Shown piece by piece: positions 23,777 through 36,400 of a stretch of 64,000 bases of DNA. This DNA comes from Membranipora membranacea. Taxonomy: Eukaryota; Bryozoa; Gymnolaemata; Cheilostomatida; Membraniporidae. The translations under genes were made by a program, and so were the position numbers. The stretch is taken from assembly GCA_914767715.1 (NCBI GenBank), contig OU612067.1:34012162-34076161 (forward strand), given 5' to 3'. Below the pieces are notes generated by a model. The model was not told where the DNA came from and ran no database searches. It saw only the letters and a program-made list of their open reading frames with translations. Numbering within the stretch: position 1 is the stretch's first letter; every line of letters starts with the position of its first letter.

Positions 23777-24552
23777 TACCAAAGTCAATACCCAATCGAG
23801 TTATATGTTCATATAATCTCAAACAAGTAGTTATATTAATATTTGTGCACTATAAGTTTTTATAGTTGCTCGTAAATATTTTAGTTCTAAAATATTAGCC
23901 ACAATTACAAGACAGTAATAAACACCTGCTATAAGTTTCTATAGCCAGGTAAAGCAAGTCATACACAAAATAGGAAGGATATAACACATGTTTGAGACAG
24001 AAAGTTTTTTTTTCTAAGGCCAATGGTATTGATGATGGAGACTTGAACTATGCTTTAGCATAAGGTATGCAGTGTGAACAGCTAGTAGTTATTACTAGTT
24101 TAGTACTAATTGCTAGTCAAAAGGCCCCTTTGTGCTATTATATTATGCTTGGTTATTGCAATGCAAAACGATATCTAGACCCAGTTGGACTATTTTTGCT
24201 ACAACTTCTATACCAAAGCACCCACAGAAAAAACTTTCTTATTTTTTAAATCCTCACAATATTTCCTACAAATTACGTGCATACTCTATGCAGGAATAAT
24301 CAGCAGGTGAATCACTGTTGTGGCGCATCAAGATAATATCGTCATGTTTTGCAAATGATTAGTATTTCAACTACGGTTAGAACACCAAGATATAATTCTG
24401 CATGAGAAAGATTTACACCATCACGTAGAGCCGGATGTTTCGAACATGTTAGAGACAGAAAGTTTTGTTCTAGGACCAATAGTGATGATGCTATGGAGAC
24501 TTGAATTATGCCGAAGCAAAATATATGCAGTGCGCACAGCTAATAGACAATT

Positions 24553-25576
24553 ACTATACTCCATCAAGAGTTAACCAGGGGAAGGCAATTTCTAATTTAT
24601 TCATGATCTGTACAACTCACCCTTGTAACATTTATTATTTGTCAATCTTGAATAATCTCGGCATTGAATAAGAGTGATGACAATGATTGATGGTCATAAT
24701 TAACTAAGCAATGCCAAGATTAAAATTATTTTCCTATGTAGTTGAGAATTTCTGCATTTCTGAATATCTCCATTGTTGATCATAGTCCCAAAAAAAAGCT
24801 TGCAGGTAAAAAGCCAAATGAATTATTTTAGCAAATTGATAGCAGATAACTCCAAATTTATACAGCCCATTGTTTTTTATATGAATTTGAATCCACATGA
24901 AAAGTATATAAAAGTGGTTCAATAATGTGAGTGGCACTTGGGTGAGTTGGGGGAGTCTATTTTACACACCCATGCAGAAAACTTTTTTCAGTCAAATGAA
25001 TTTAAGCTTTATATACACCACTTTCCCATCCCCCTATCAATCCTTGACCCAGTATAGTTTAGTAGTAATTACTATACTGGGTCAAGGATTGATAGGGGGA
25101 TGGGAAAGTGGTATATATAAAGCTTAAATTCATTTGACTGAATGAAGTTTTCTGCATGGGTATGTAAAATAGACTCCCCCAACTCACCTAAGTGCCACTC
25201 ACATTATTGAACCACTTTTATATACTTTTCATGTGGATTCAAACTCATATAAAAAACAATAGGCTGTATAAATTTGGAGTTATCTGCTCTCAATTTGCTA
25301 AAATAATTCATTTGGCTTTTTACCTGCAGGCTTTTTTTTGGGACTATGATCAACAATGGAGATATTCAGAAATGCAGAAATTCTCAACTACATAGGAAAA
25401 TAATTTTAATCTTGGCATTGCTTAGTTAATTTTGACCATCAATCATTGTCATCACTCTTACTCAATGCCGAGATTATTCAAGATTGACAAATAATAAATG
25501 TTACAAGGGTGAGTAGTACAGATCATGGATAAATTAGAAATTGCCTTCCCCTGGTTAACCCTTGATGGAGTATAGT
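24553..25576. mobile_element. 1,024-bp near-perfect palindrome (foldback element)
   Basis: Two arms of 506 bp each (24553-25058 and 25071-25576) are reverse complements with only scattered mismatches, separated by a 12-base loop. The outer ends read TATACTCCATCAAG inside possible TA duplications, which would fit a Tc1/mariner-like foldback MITE, but this is inference. Each arm contains the same 67-codon open frame by symmetry; it has no family resemblance and I do not call it a gene. A transcript would form a very long hairpin. Confidence 0.92.
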
Positions 25577-26591
25577 CAAATGCCCCTTTGTGTTTGGGTA
25601 CTTGCAATGTAAAAAGATATCTAGACCCTGTTGGACTAATTTTGCTATAACTTCTATACCAAAGCACCCACAAAAAAAACTTTCTTATTTTTGAAATCCT
25701 CACAATATTTCCTACAAATTACGTGCATACTCTATGCAGGAATAATCAGCAGGTGAATCGCTGTTGTGGCGCATCAAGATAATATCGTCATGTTTTGCAA
25801 ATGATTAGTATTTCAACTACGGTTAGAACACCAAGATATAATTCTACAAGAGAAAGATTTACACCATCACGTAGAGCCGGATGTTCTAAACATGTTTGAG
25901 ACAGAAAGTTTTCTTCTAGGACCAATAGTATTGGTGCTATGGAGCATTGAATGATATCCTCTTATCACTTAGTAATCATTGTAAATTGGCTGGCGCAGAG
26001 GCTTATTTAGTGATGAATAGACTGGCAAAGATTGGGTTAAGGTCATCTGTATTGTTGGTTGACAGAAAGTTAGCATAAGATAGATCTAAAAGCCTGATCA
26101 TAGCATCATCACAGCAATAGATCATTTGCTACATCATCAAGCTACTAAACTACAGTTACTAAGACTACTATCATCCTCTTCCTAAAAAAACTAAAGAAAG
26201 ATTGTAAACTGTTCTATTCAATCCTCTGATTTAATGCATAATTGAAAGAGCTCTACTATGATTCTTGGTTATCCTTGTTTTACACCTGCTCATGCCTCAT
26301 AGCATGGATCATAACATCATATCCATTATATAGCTCAGCTACCATAGCAGAAAGATCAGGTAAAAGTAGTTACAAAGTTTGCTGCTGCTTGATTGCATGT
26401 TCCTGCATGTTCTATATACTTCACTACATACTTTGATTGTAAATTGCCTGATGGAGTCCTTTTACAGATCATACCAAGCCAGCTCAGCTGAAATGCTCAA
26501 GCAAAGAATAGTTTGCTTTACATGGGCCGACATTCTCAGTCAGAGGCGATCACCATTCACAATATATTATAGCTTTCTGTCTAATCTTTCT

Positions 26592-29500
26592 TTGTATGAT
26601 AGATGAAACAGACAAAGGTGGCAGTGTCCATGTGACTGTCCCGCAGATTGAGGAAATAGTAGAGGAACCACTGGAGGGTACATCAGCAGACACCGCTGAA
26701 TCTGACACCAATGATATAACATCCATCACATCCAAATCTGAACCTGCCCTAAAGTATAGCTTCATAAAGAACAAGCCGTATTATGATGCCAGGTATGGTC
26801 AACGTGATATGATTGCAGACATAGTTTTGTTTTTGGCCAGTGACAAACCTTTATGACCAAACTTTGATAACCGCCCAGATCATGGAAGAGTAAGCATACT
26901 TGTGAAAGTCAGTCTTTATCATGAAAATTGTAACACACCACATATAGTGACCATCATATATTATATCATATTCTAATATTTTACAGTTATCAGTTCCCAG
27001 ATCGGGAATTCACGGAGAGTAGAAACAGCCGTGGGGTTACGAAGAGAAGGTGTTCTGTGGATAAACTTAAAACCTATCCGTTTCTAGCCTACAGTAAGAA
27101 GGATGATGGGGTATACTGTGTCCCTTGTCGCCTATTTCCAACACAAGGAGATGACAGAGGACGTAAACCTGAACAGTTAGTAAACAAGCCCTTTAATAAC
27201 TGGAGGAAATTTTATGATAGAATAAAGCTGCACACCTCGGACAGTAACAGAAGTCATTTCCTTTGTGTGGTGAGTCCTCACATTACAAATTTTACTAAAA
27301 CAATTTCTATGAGTAGACATAGTTACAAAACCGCAAGTGTTTTGCCCCAATGACCATATTTCGCACTGGTACCCATAGCAGGAAGTAACATAGTGTTTAC
27401 AGTACTAATGTAAGTTGCTGGAACTTACAATGCTGATATATTTTCAGACTCGCATGGAGTCGTTCGAGGGTGTATTTAGCGGTCAAAAGAATTCAATTCA
27501 GGAAAAGCTGTCGAAGGGTCAACAGGAGACAGCTGAACACAACCAGCAGGTGTTAGAACGGCTAATTGAGGTCATGCGATCTTGTATATCGAAGGGAAGT
27601 GCTCTGCGTGGTCATCGAGATGATAGCATTCCTGCTATAGATGAAGACGATTATATCAACTTGGGCAACTTCAAAGAAGATATACGGAGCAGGGCCAAGT
27701 TTGATCTGGTGTTACAAAAACATCTGAAGAAGTGCCAGACAAGCACATATGCAGGCTACCTTAGCAAATATGCACAAGCTGACTTTGTAAGTGTATTTTT
27801 GAAGGAGCTACAAAGAAGCATAGTGACTGAGTCACGAAATCAACAAGGAAGTTCATCTTCGCCGTCTCAGCGGATGAAGTAACTGATTGCTCAAACACAG
27901 AGCAGCTGGCGATTGTAATTCGTACTGTACAACAGGGTGGGATAATCCGTGAGCGCCTAATTGAATACATTGATCTGGAGAACATCAGAGGGCAGACCGT
28001 AGCAACAGCGATCATCTCGTGCCTGGAACGCTTGGGGTATGACATAGAGGACTGTCGTGGTCAGACATATGATGGTGCCTCTAACATGAGCGGGCATCTC
28101 AATGGTGATCAAGCACATATCAAACATATTCAACCCAAGGCAGTATTCACTCATTGCTGTAGCCATCGCCTCAATCTATCACTCAATGCCACCTCCACCG
28201 TGCAGGAATTCCGTGTGATGATGGAGAATATCAAGAAACTGGGGATATTCTTCAAGTTCTCTCCAAAACGGTCCAACATCTTGCAAGGAATATTAGAAAA
28301 AGCTGACCCACCTATATCTGTAACAAAGGTAATTTTGCAAATTTTGAATCGAAGGGATGTACCTCTCATTAAAATATTACTCTTTCGCAACTCCAAAATC
28401 AGCCATAATAACAATGAAGCAATAATACAAGCCAAATCAGAGCTTTGAAATCCCGATCAAGTCCTTCTCTTGTCATTATTTTAAAATTGACATGTGTGTC
28501 ATAATTTTATCCAATCCAATAGTGTGTTGCAAATCTATACCAGTTTTTGATTTTTCAACAACATTCGCAGGTTTCTAATTTTGTAGCTTGAAATCTTCTT
28601 TCTCACCACAGCTGAAGCTGCTATCTACAACACGCTGGGTAGAAAGACATACAAATCTGACAGAACTGATGACAATGTACAAATATGTACTAACAGCTTT
28701 AGAGGAGTTATCAGGTCAATGTCATGATACAAAGACTGTCTCTGAAACCAGTAGACTTCTCAGCTATCTAAAGCGGCCAGAGTTTCTTGTGGCATTTGTG
28801 ATCTCAGAACACATGTTAGGTTATACTAAGCAGCTAAGCCTTAAATTGCAAGGTGAGTTGGCAGTTCATTCTGTTGACTATCATAAACTGTGATTTCATT
28901 ATCCAGTCGAGAGTAGAAGATCCTGCAAATTGATGCGTGCAGTTCACCTTCTCCTGATTGGCAATCTGAAATATTAGGGAAATTAGTTATGCTACGATCA
29001 AGAAAACATTGTATATGTAGGAGTGAAGTCTGTCAGATAGGTTTGAATGCAAATACAATGATTAACTCTGACTACGATTTTCTATTGTTGTTAAGAAGTG
29101 TTGCTTTCTAATCGCATCTAGGATCTACCAAAGATATCCATAGTGCATATGGAGATGTAGGGGGAGGTAATAGATGCTGTGGCTGCAGCTAGAGAGAGTG
29201 ATGAATACACACGGCTGTTCCATAAGGTTGAGACCTTATATGGCGACCATGTGCCAATACCTAGAATAGCAAGTCGGCAGACTCTAAGGGCCAACCACAC
29301 ACTGCAGAGGAGTATTACAAGCTTGCCTATTTTCTGCCCTACATAGACCATCTCCTGACCGACCTGAAAAGGAGATTCGTACAGTCTCCAGAGCTTGTCA
29401 AAGGTGAGACAACTTCACATGTTCATGATTCTATCCAATCAGAACATAATTTCAATCCGCGACTCTTTAGTTGACACCATTTATTAAACATTATTTTTCA

Positions 29501-30089
29501 TGTCATTGACTTCAATACGTCTAGTGATTAATAGCCGCCATAGAAAATATTTAATGAACTTGCTTTGTATTCGTCTTTTCGTTTGTTACATAAAACAAGC
29601 TAGATTGCTTATTTAGGCTTCTACCTGGTACCCAGCATAATGTCAGCTACTGACCTGAGACATTATCTGGAGAAGGTTATGGAGATATGTGCTCTTCATA
29701 GAGACGATTTACCCTCTCCGGAGACAGTAGAGCAGGAGCTAGCATCATGGTATGTTAAGTACAAACAGGCAGGAACAGCCCTACCAGATGATTTATTGAA
29801 AGCATACAAGGCGGCAGAGGCTAGTGTGAATTACCCTGATGTCACATATCTCCTCAAATTGTTTCTAACGATCCCTGCTACCAGTGCTTCTACTGAAAGA
29901 GCCAACTCGACTTTAAAATTTGTCAAGACACGACTCCGGTCTTCATTGAGCCAGGCTTCTTTAAATGCTTTTGTGCTAGGTTATAAACACAGGGATATTC
30001 TTCAGAGCCTCGATGGCAAAACTCTCGTAAATTCATTTATAGCAATGAAGAGAAGGAGGTTACTCCTGCTTAATCCACTAGCGGAGTAG
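26592..30089 (+). pseudogene. TTF/ZMYM1-like hAT transposase, multiply broken
   Basis: The transposase of the outer hAT, related to ZMYM1-type proteins. Approximate exons are 26592-26892, 26987-27269, 27448-28328, 28612-28852, 29119-29400 and 29617-30089. Visible are a TTF finger (YQFPDREF, then TYPFLAYS, CVPCRLF), VSADEVTD, TYDGASNMSG with catalytic Asp, HCCSHRLNLS, TTRWVERHTNL and the C-terminal SASTERANSTLK with catalytic Glu. Defects are an in-frame TGA near 26855, a one-base frameshift near 27830-27850, a TAG near 29156 and a frameshift near 29300. The last exon alone is clean. Its position inside matching inverted repeats ties it to the composite element. Confidence 0.85.
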
Positions 30090-30797
30090 TGACACCTGTC
30101 ATGCTAATCATACCAACATTTCTGGCATCAATATTAATTCATGTTTTCTTTTGTTTTGGAGACCGATGGAAAGTATTATCCTATATTAAAAGTATCACAA
30201 TCTCATCATATGTCTCATGTATATCAATCATCAGGTATGTAGCTTTACCACGCTTACATTAAAATCTAGAGCTCTGAAATTTGTTGAATTCTTCAGCGGC
30301 CAAACCCCCCAGCTGATTTGACTACACAACACTTATTGACGATTTAGGTATGTCTGTGTTTTGTTGACCATTTGCCAGTGTGGCATAGCTTAGCTGATAA
30401 TGTCCGAAATACCCCTCCTGAACTCAGAGAAACACTAAAATTCCTGGTCAAGACCCCTATTGAATATTCTGAAAATCCGCCCCTGGAATGGAGATCTATC
30501 TCACAGAGGTATGTACTGTCATTGAGAGAAAATAGGACAGTGGAGTGAGTGAGTTAGGTTCTAAAGTAATTTTATTGAAGTAATAATGACTGACGGAGAT
30601 CATCTCAGATTCATTTCAAATGAAAACCTGGTATGAAACGAACTCCCAATTAAGATGCGCTATGATCTATCTATGTATTAACTATCTTGTCTCATTTTGT
30701 TTCAATCAGCTGGTAATTTTGTCAAATCACACCTGTGTAGATCTCAAAGTCAATAGCCTAATATATAATGCTGCTCTCCTCTATGCATTCACAGGTT

Positions 30798-31309
30798 TCT
30801 AGATGAATGGATTTTTTCAAATTGTGTAGGAGCTGTTGATGGGAAACACATCCACAACACAACACAGGGACTTTATATTTCAACTATAAGAAGTCCTTCT
30901 CAATTAACCTAATGGCGATAGCTAAAGCAGACTACCGCTTCATCATGGTAGATATTGGCCAGACTGGAGGCTGCAGTGATGGAGGGGTGTGGGAACGATC
31001 TCAATTTGGACAGGCATGGAAGAGAGGTACGTACACCAAAATTTTCTCATGGGTTATGTTCTTACTCTGATGTATGTTGCCAATTACTGCATGAAAATAG
31101 AAACCCTCCCTCGAATAAGATTAGACTAATTCCCTCTTGTGTATGATAAGATACCCTTGCACCTTCAATATATTGATTCTCCCTCTTCTCCTTGAATAAA
31201 CAGATAATCCCCCTCCCTTTATAGATTCCTTCCTACCATTTGTATAATCTGACACCCCCTCCCCACATCAATGATACCATACCTGATTTCCTATCCAAAC
31301 AATCTTAAT

Positions 31310-31348
<39 letters not shown>

Positions 31349-31678
31349 CTATGTATGATCTATGTCCCTTGCCCCTCTCCTCCATCAATGATTAGTCTCA
31401 ACTCCTCTATATATATATTGCTCCCTTTGCTATACATCACTGTTCATGGAGATATTCTGTTTCTCAGGTGAGGTGAATGTTTCACCGCCAACATCGCTGC
31501 CGAATACAGAGGGTAATGAGGATGAGTATTTTTTCATCGCCAACGAGGCTTTTCCACTACAGACTAATTTGTTGAGACCATTCGCTCGACGGGACCAGGA
31601 GAATGACATGGTGAAGAAGCGGTACAACTACAGACTATCAAGAGCCCACAGAGTGATTGAAAACACCATTGGCAAGTA
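30798..31678 (+). pseudogene. PIF/Harbinger transposase remnant, copy 2
   Basis: Two exons (about 30798-31026 and 31469-31678) match the catalytic part of HARBI1-like nucleases. The first has FSNCVGAVDGKH with the first Asp. After a one-base shift it continues YFNYKKSFSINLMAIAKADY and VDIGQTGGCSDGG with the second Asp. The second exon has FFIANEAFPLQTNLLRPFAR and YNYRLSRAHRVIENTIG. The N-terminal half is missing. It overlaps copy 1 at the VGAVDG/AGAIDS motif, so these are two copies rather than one split gene. It is just outside the 12.2 kb composite element. Confidence 0.8.
31312..31346. repeat. (TA)n microsatellite
   Basis: About 17 TA repeats in the intron of the second Harbinger remnant. 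Confidence 0.95.
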
Positions 31679-31974
31679 ATATAAAATTCAGATCCCTGTT
31701 ATTAGAAAAATAGGCAGCATCGATCGCAGTAGATATCTTCACTTTATGTATGTACAAGTCTGAGAATTTTCAAGACATCATGGGTAAATATTACAATATG
31801 ATATTACAATTATTTTAATTATACCACATTATTGACCAAACGACACTGTTCTCAGTAATTATGGCTTTGAAGATATCTACGTTGTCAGTTTATGTTTTCA
31901 CTGCCATTTTTACAGGAGTGTTATCAGCTAGGTGGGGAGTCAATTGCTAGCTATAAATAAGGAATCTGAAAATA

Positions 31975-32560
31975 ACTAGTTGAGTCCAAGTTGATGTTGC
32001 ATACGGCTGAAGCTGATGTAGAATCAGATGGATCATGGGGTGATTTCCCTGCAGAAAACCCAGAGAGAGCTGCGATTCAGAACAGGGGATAGCCAGGAGA
32101 GCTCATCTTTCACAAAACAGAGTCGACAGACATGACTGGTGCACTTGTGGAAACTGTTGGCCAGTTATGCATGCTGAATCATCCAATGATGTTAAATGCT
32201 GCCAGGAGAGACTTGTAAGGCTAATTGTGAACATAAACAACTCATTGGAGATGGCAAAGAGTATCACTGTATCAATGGACATTCCTCTTTTCTTTAATTT
32301 TTGTCCGTATGCAATGCACCTGAAGCATTTTGCCTGTACAAGATGGGAGGATGCTGATATGTCAGTCTTGGACATGAAAAGCAAGTTGTGCTATGTGCCT
32401 ACAGAACCTACGTAGGATGGCTGCACTGATTTGTTGGCAGAGGACATTGCAGAGTTATCCCTCAGTGTGTGTACAGAGCAATCAAGCAACCCTCTCACCC
32501 AAGTGGCTCCATTCCTACTTGACACTCACTTTAGTGCAGCAATGACTGTTTAAGATGGTG
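31975..32560 (+). pseudogene. P2X7 C-terminal-like domain remnant
   Basis: The stretch at about 32130-32215 reads RHDWCTCGNCWPVM followed by KCCQERL. This is the Cys-rich signature of the P2X7 intracellular tail domain. About 180 bases on, in another frame, AYRTYVGWLH, a stop, then VGRGHCRVIPQCVYRAIK matches the domain's C-terminal half. An acidic lead-in (EADVESDGSWGDF) lies upstream. The frameshift and the stop mean it is not a working gene as read. Stand-alone domains of this kind are common in invertebrate genomes, often in repeats; that it belongs to a mobile element here is inference. Confidence 0.6.
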
Positions 32561-33417
32561 CAGAGCCCCAGATTGATTTGTCTCACTAAGGATTACACAG
32601 GGATGATGCTGATGAAGATACTCAGGACATGGCCGCCAGTCATGAAAAGAAAAGATAAGGTTGCTGGATCCCAACCGACAAATAAGTGATCAATAAAGAG
32701 CTAATGCAGTGGACAGTGGAACCAAGTGTGGCCAAGTGTAAACCCCACTCAAAGCTTTTAACTGTTCTTTTTTATTAGAAGACAATTCCAAAAATTGAGA
32801 TACTCCAGAAAAAAAAACCTATATCAGAACTGCCAGCATGAGGCTCTCTGTTATTGTCTTTCCAATACAAAGACCAATCACACACCAAAATTCACAAGCA
32901 TACCTCAAAATTATTCAGAGATGTTCAAACCGAACGATAAGGACAGAAAAAAATAAATACTTGTGTCCTGTTCGAATAGAAAGGCTAGTGAGCCAACATC
33001 AAACTTACCTAAGGGATGATTGCTAAAATCACCCGTAATATGAACACAGAAAATAAGTAAAAAAATGTGTTCTTTAACTAAGCTGATAATGACAGAAACA
33101 GGACAAATCAACTACTCCAGCAAGACGGCCCAATGAGTATCAAAAAAAGAGAGCCTAGATCTGAAAAAAAAAACAGGACAAACTAGTCCACATTAGGAAA
33201 ATTCTAACCAGACAATGTTTCACAGAAAAGTGAATACAGGCATGTTCACAATAACCACCTGAGGACGTAGCTAGCAGAAAAACACCAACACACAACCTGA
33301 GCTGTTCTGTTCTGTCATTTGTCAAAACAGTTTGTTCAACTGCCCTGGAGACAAAAGAACCGTTACTGCTTAGCATTATCTTATCTTAACTAATGGTGTT
33401 AGCAGTGACCACTTACC

Positions 33418-36400
33418 TCATACTCCTGTAGCAGACTGAAGCAGCTCGATACACGCCATCTGTCTACACGCTATAGCTATATCTAAAGCTGAAAAAAAGA
33501 AGACCACAATTATTTCTTAGTGGATGATTGTATTATTATTCAAGCTATTTCAGCTATTAATAACTATGTCCAAATGTCTTAATTGAAATCAAGGCTCTGG
33601 AATAATCTCTGTATTACAGTGATTTTCTGGTAATTGCTTTTGAAAGTGCCAGCCAAACTTAGCTTAAATAATACAGTTCCCAAGCTGGCATGTAGATGTG
33701 TGTACAACAAACTAATACACAGAAAACTGAATAACTATTACACAAACCTGTTCTCCCTTTAGGATCTGGTGTAGTTATATCGACACCATACTGTATAAGT
33801 CTGGCTATCACTGTATCTTTGCCTTCCTACCAAGAGATAAAACAATAAATATGGTGTTTATGCCTGTAAAAGAGCTCATCTTCCCATTTCTAAGTTTTAA
33901 ATGTCACTCCATCAGAAATTTAAGGCTTTGAGCTGAAGTTTTGAGTTCTTTGCAAGTATTTTGTGAAGCAATTTGAATAAACCAAACCAAGGAGTAATAG
34001 CGATCAAACAGACAAAATCATGAGCTATGAGGATATACACCATTTAAAGTGCACTATAATGTAGCAGTGTTTGCGCAAACCAAGCCGTACTTAAGGTTAT
34101 GATACCAGCGTTGACCGATTTGGACATTTTATATACTGTCGGAAAGCTACTTAGCTACTGATCGCTAACAGCTCATCAAAAACGTGATTGGATGACGTTG
34201 CGTCATTTTATCGGAGAAATGAGGCCGAAAAGGCTATTTTTAGCAAAGTGGATGGCTGAGTTAAATTGATTGCTAGAAATTTCAAAGTAGATTATATTTA
34301 TTCTTAGAGACATAGTTCATCCTAATTTTTGGTTGAAACAAATATTTGATGCGCCCAAAGTGGCTTTTTACCTCGCGTCATAATGCTTGTGGATTTTTGA
34401 ATTTGATGATTCAATGCGAAATTTTAAGCAGCCATTTGAGGCAGTTCAAATAAAAAAGAGCCAAATAGATTGCTGTTTTTCACTGGATTGATGTATAAAT
34501 GACACACACCCAAAATTTCAGCAGTATGAAAAATTTATCAAGATCAGCATAGACCATCAAAGGTAGATACATTTTGCTTCATTTTTCTATAACGTCAAAC
34601 ATGCTGTCAAAAGGACCAGCATTAAGGCAAGCCAATTTTTTTTTAATATTCTCAAACCAACGTCATCCACTAACATTTTTGATGAGCTATTAACGATCAG
34701 TAGCTCTGCAGCTTTCCAGCAATGTATAAAATGTCCGAATTGGTCAACGCTGGTATCATAATTTTCATAACTAGTTCCCTTCCTTCTATTCATACAACGA
34801 GTAACAGCTGGAGTAACAGCTGTTACTCCTTGATTCATCTTACCCAAGACTAGCTAAATCCATTTAAGGTTTTGTCCTATTTAAAGACACTTTTTTCCTT
34901 ACTGTACTATATTTTAGCAATCCACAGACTGATGTAGGATCAAAATTTGACACAAGGTACTTGTACCAAGGCACTTCTTGATGTAAACTGACAATAATAT
35001 GATTCACTTAACTAGCCAACTAGCTTTTACTCTATGGCCTACTATAATTGGGGACCAATCCCTGATAGCGACACATGTCCTAACGACACATGTCCTAACG
35101 ACACATGTCCTAACGACACATGTCCTAACGCTCAGAAAATTGACAATAGGTTATGTAAAAATCCCTTAGGTTTACAGCAATTTTGCTTGTCTATCACAAG
35201 CTGCCACTAATAGCCTCATGCCACAAAATAATGTATACACGGAGATTACAAGGCCTGATGGGTTTCCCAAATATTAAAGACTATTCATGTCACCTATTAT
35301 CTTCAGTTGGAAATTTCTGGGAAAATAGTTTGTATCAAATGAAAGTCTGCAAATCCCGCAGCGCTAACACGACATGTGATATATCATATAACTTCTCTGT
35401 ATGTATTTACATCATGTAAGAACTGGAAGAGTGGCCCATATCTTACTTTAGCAGCCAGATGTAGACATGTAAGGCTTCGATTGTCAGTCTGTTGTAGGGT
35501 CTCTATGATATCACCATTGAGATGGTCTATCGCCCACTCTAGAGAGGACACAATCCCAGCCTCACATACAGTGTGTACACAACTCTGCCCCAGACTGTTA
35601 GTCTGTGTGATAGATCCACCATGAGTCAGAAGCATGTCAGCTATCTCTAAGTTACCTGATAAAGCATTGATAGTATCAATATTTGGGTAAGACTGATAGC
35701 GTTAAGAGGGCCTCAATTGTAAGCTGACTCCCCATTGTGCTACATATATCTACACAAAGCCTAGACAGGGGTACTATTTCATGAAAGCAAGCTGGTTCAA
35801 ATCTTTCCAAAATGGAGTGCCTGCCTGTAGTATGACTAGCTGTATATGTTACAGAGGGGTATGTGTGACAGGTCCTTACTGACACATGGGGCACAAATTA
35901 CAAAGCATGTAGGTCCGAGGGCTGCATCACATTTTGCGAGTTATAAGAATAACCTTATTAAAAGGGACACTGCTCTTACGGATAAATTGTGTTCTGATCC
36001 AGAAATCTAATCCATGCCCCCAATTGTGTACGCAGCTTATTAAGCAGAGCTTCAAATTGAAGCGAGTCCAGCGTGGTTGTTGGTTTTCCTCATATTTTCA
36101 ACTCACACATTCTTGTGATTTTGATCTTACAAAGTCATAGCAAGAACTGATTGCAGAGCCTTTGATAAATTTATCTTACCGCTACGAAGAGAGTCCATCA
36201 GTGGTGAGCTACCACAGCTGTCCTTGCAGTTCACATCACAGGAGCATATGTCACTAGTCAGCATGAGCTTAACAACCTGCATACAGCCATTTATCGCTGT
36301 AAAAGAGTAAGTGAGATCTCGAAAATGAATATAATAGTTTCAAAGTACACAAAGTTACTTGGTATTATTGTTGTGATTAATCCAATCGCCCAGTGCAGTT

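Larger units (their letters stand above)
23145..25945. repeat. Direct repeat units around the palindrome
   Basis: A unit with AGACAGAAAGTTTT and GCATACTCTATGCAGGAATA occurs as a diverged partial copy at about 23145-23300 and again from about 23988. A full copy runs about 24117-24505, and a highly similar copy runs 25577-25945. The period is about 460 bp, and the palindrome sits within one unit. These may be piggyBac subterminal repeats. Confidence 0.75.
18682..26036 (+). mobile_element. piggyBac element nested in the hAT
   Basis: TTAA at 18678-18681 and 26037-26040 flanks the inverted repeat CCCAATCTCTGCCGG on the left, versus CCCAATCTTTGCCAG as the complement of the right end (two mismatches in 15). 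TTAA duplication and CCC starts are diagnostic of piggyBac. Inside lie a broken transposase, approximate repeats on the right side, and a 1,024-bp palindrome. Without the palindrome the element would be about 6.3 kb. Confidence 0.9.
18274..30485 (+). mobile_element. Composite hAT (5-bp duplication type), 12.2 kb with nested insertions
   Basis: The outer ends form a perfect 14-bp inverted repeat (CAGGGGCGGATTTT) flanked on both sides by GAATG (18269-18273 and 30486-30490). A 5-bp duplication and CAGGGGCGGAT ends are known for one hAT group. Its own transposase lies in the right third. Most of the interior is a piggyBac element inserted at TTAA. Removing that insert and one TTAA gives an original element of about 4.85 kb, a normal size for this group. 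Confidence 0.88.

Noticed and set aside
24734-25395. Two nearly identical 67-codon open frames on opposite strands
   Set aside because: They are mirror images created by the palindrome and have no family resemblance.
15315-31678. One Harbinger element split by the 12 kb composite insertion
   Set aside because: Both remnants contain the GA(I/V)DG catalytic motif and copy 1 has its own C-terminal FNYRLSR, so they are separate copies.
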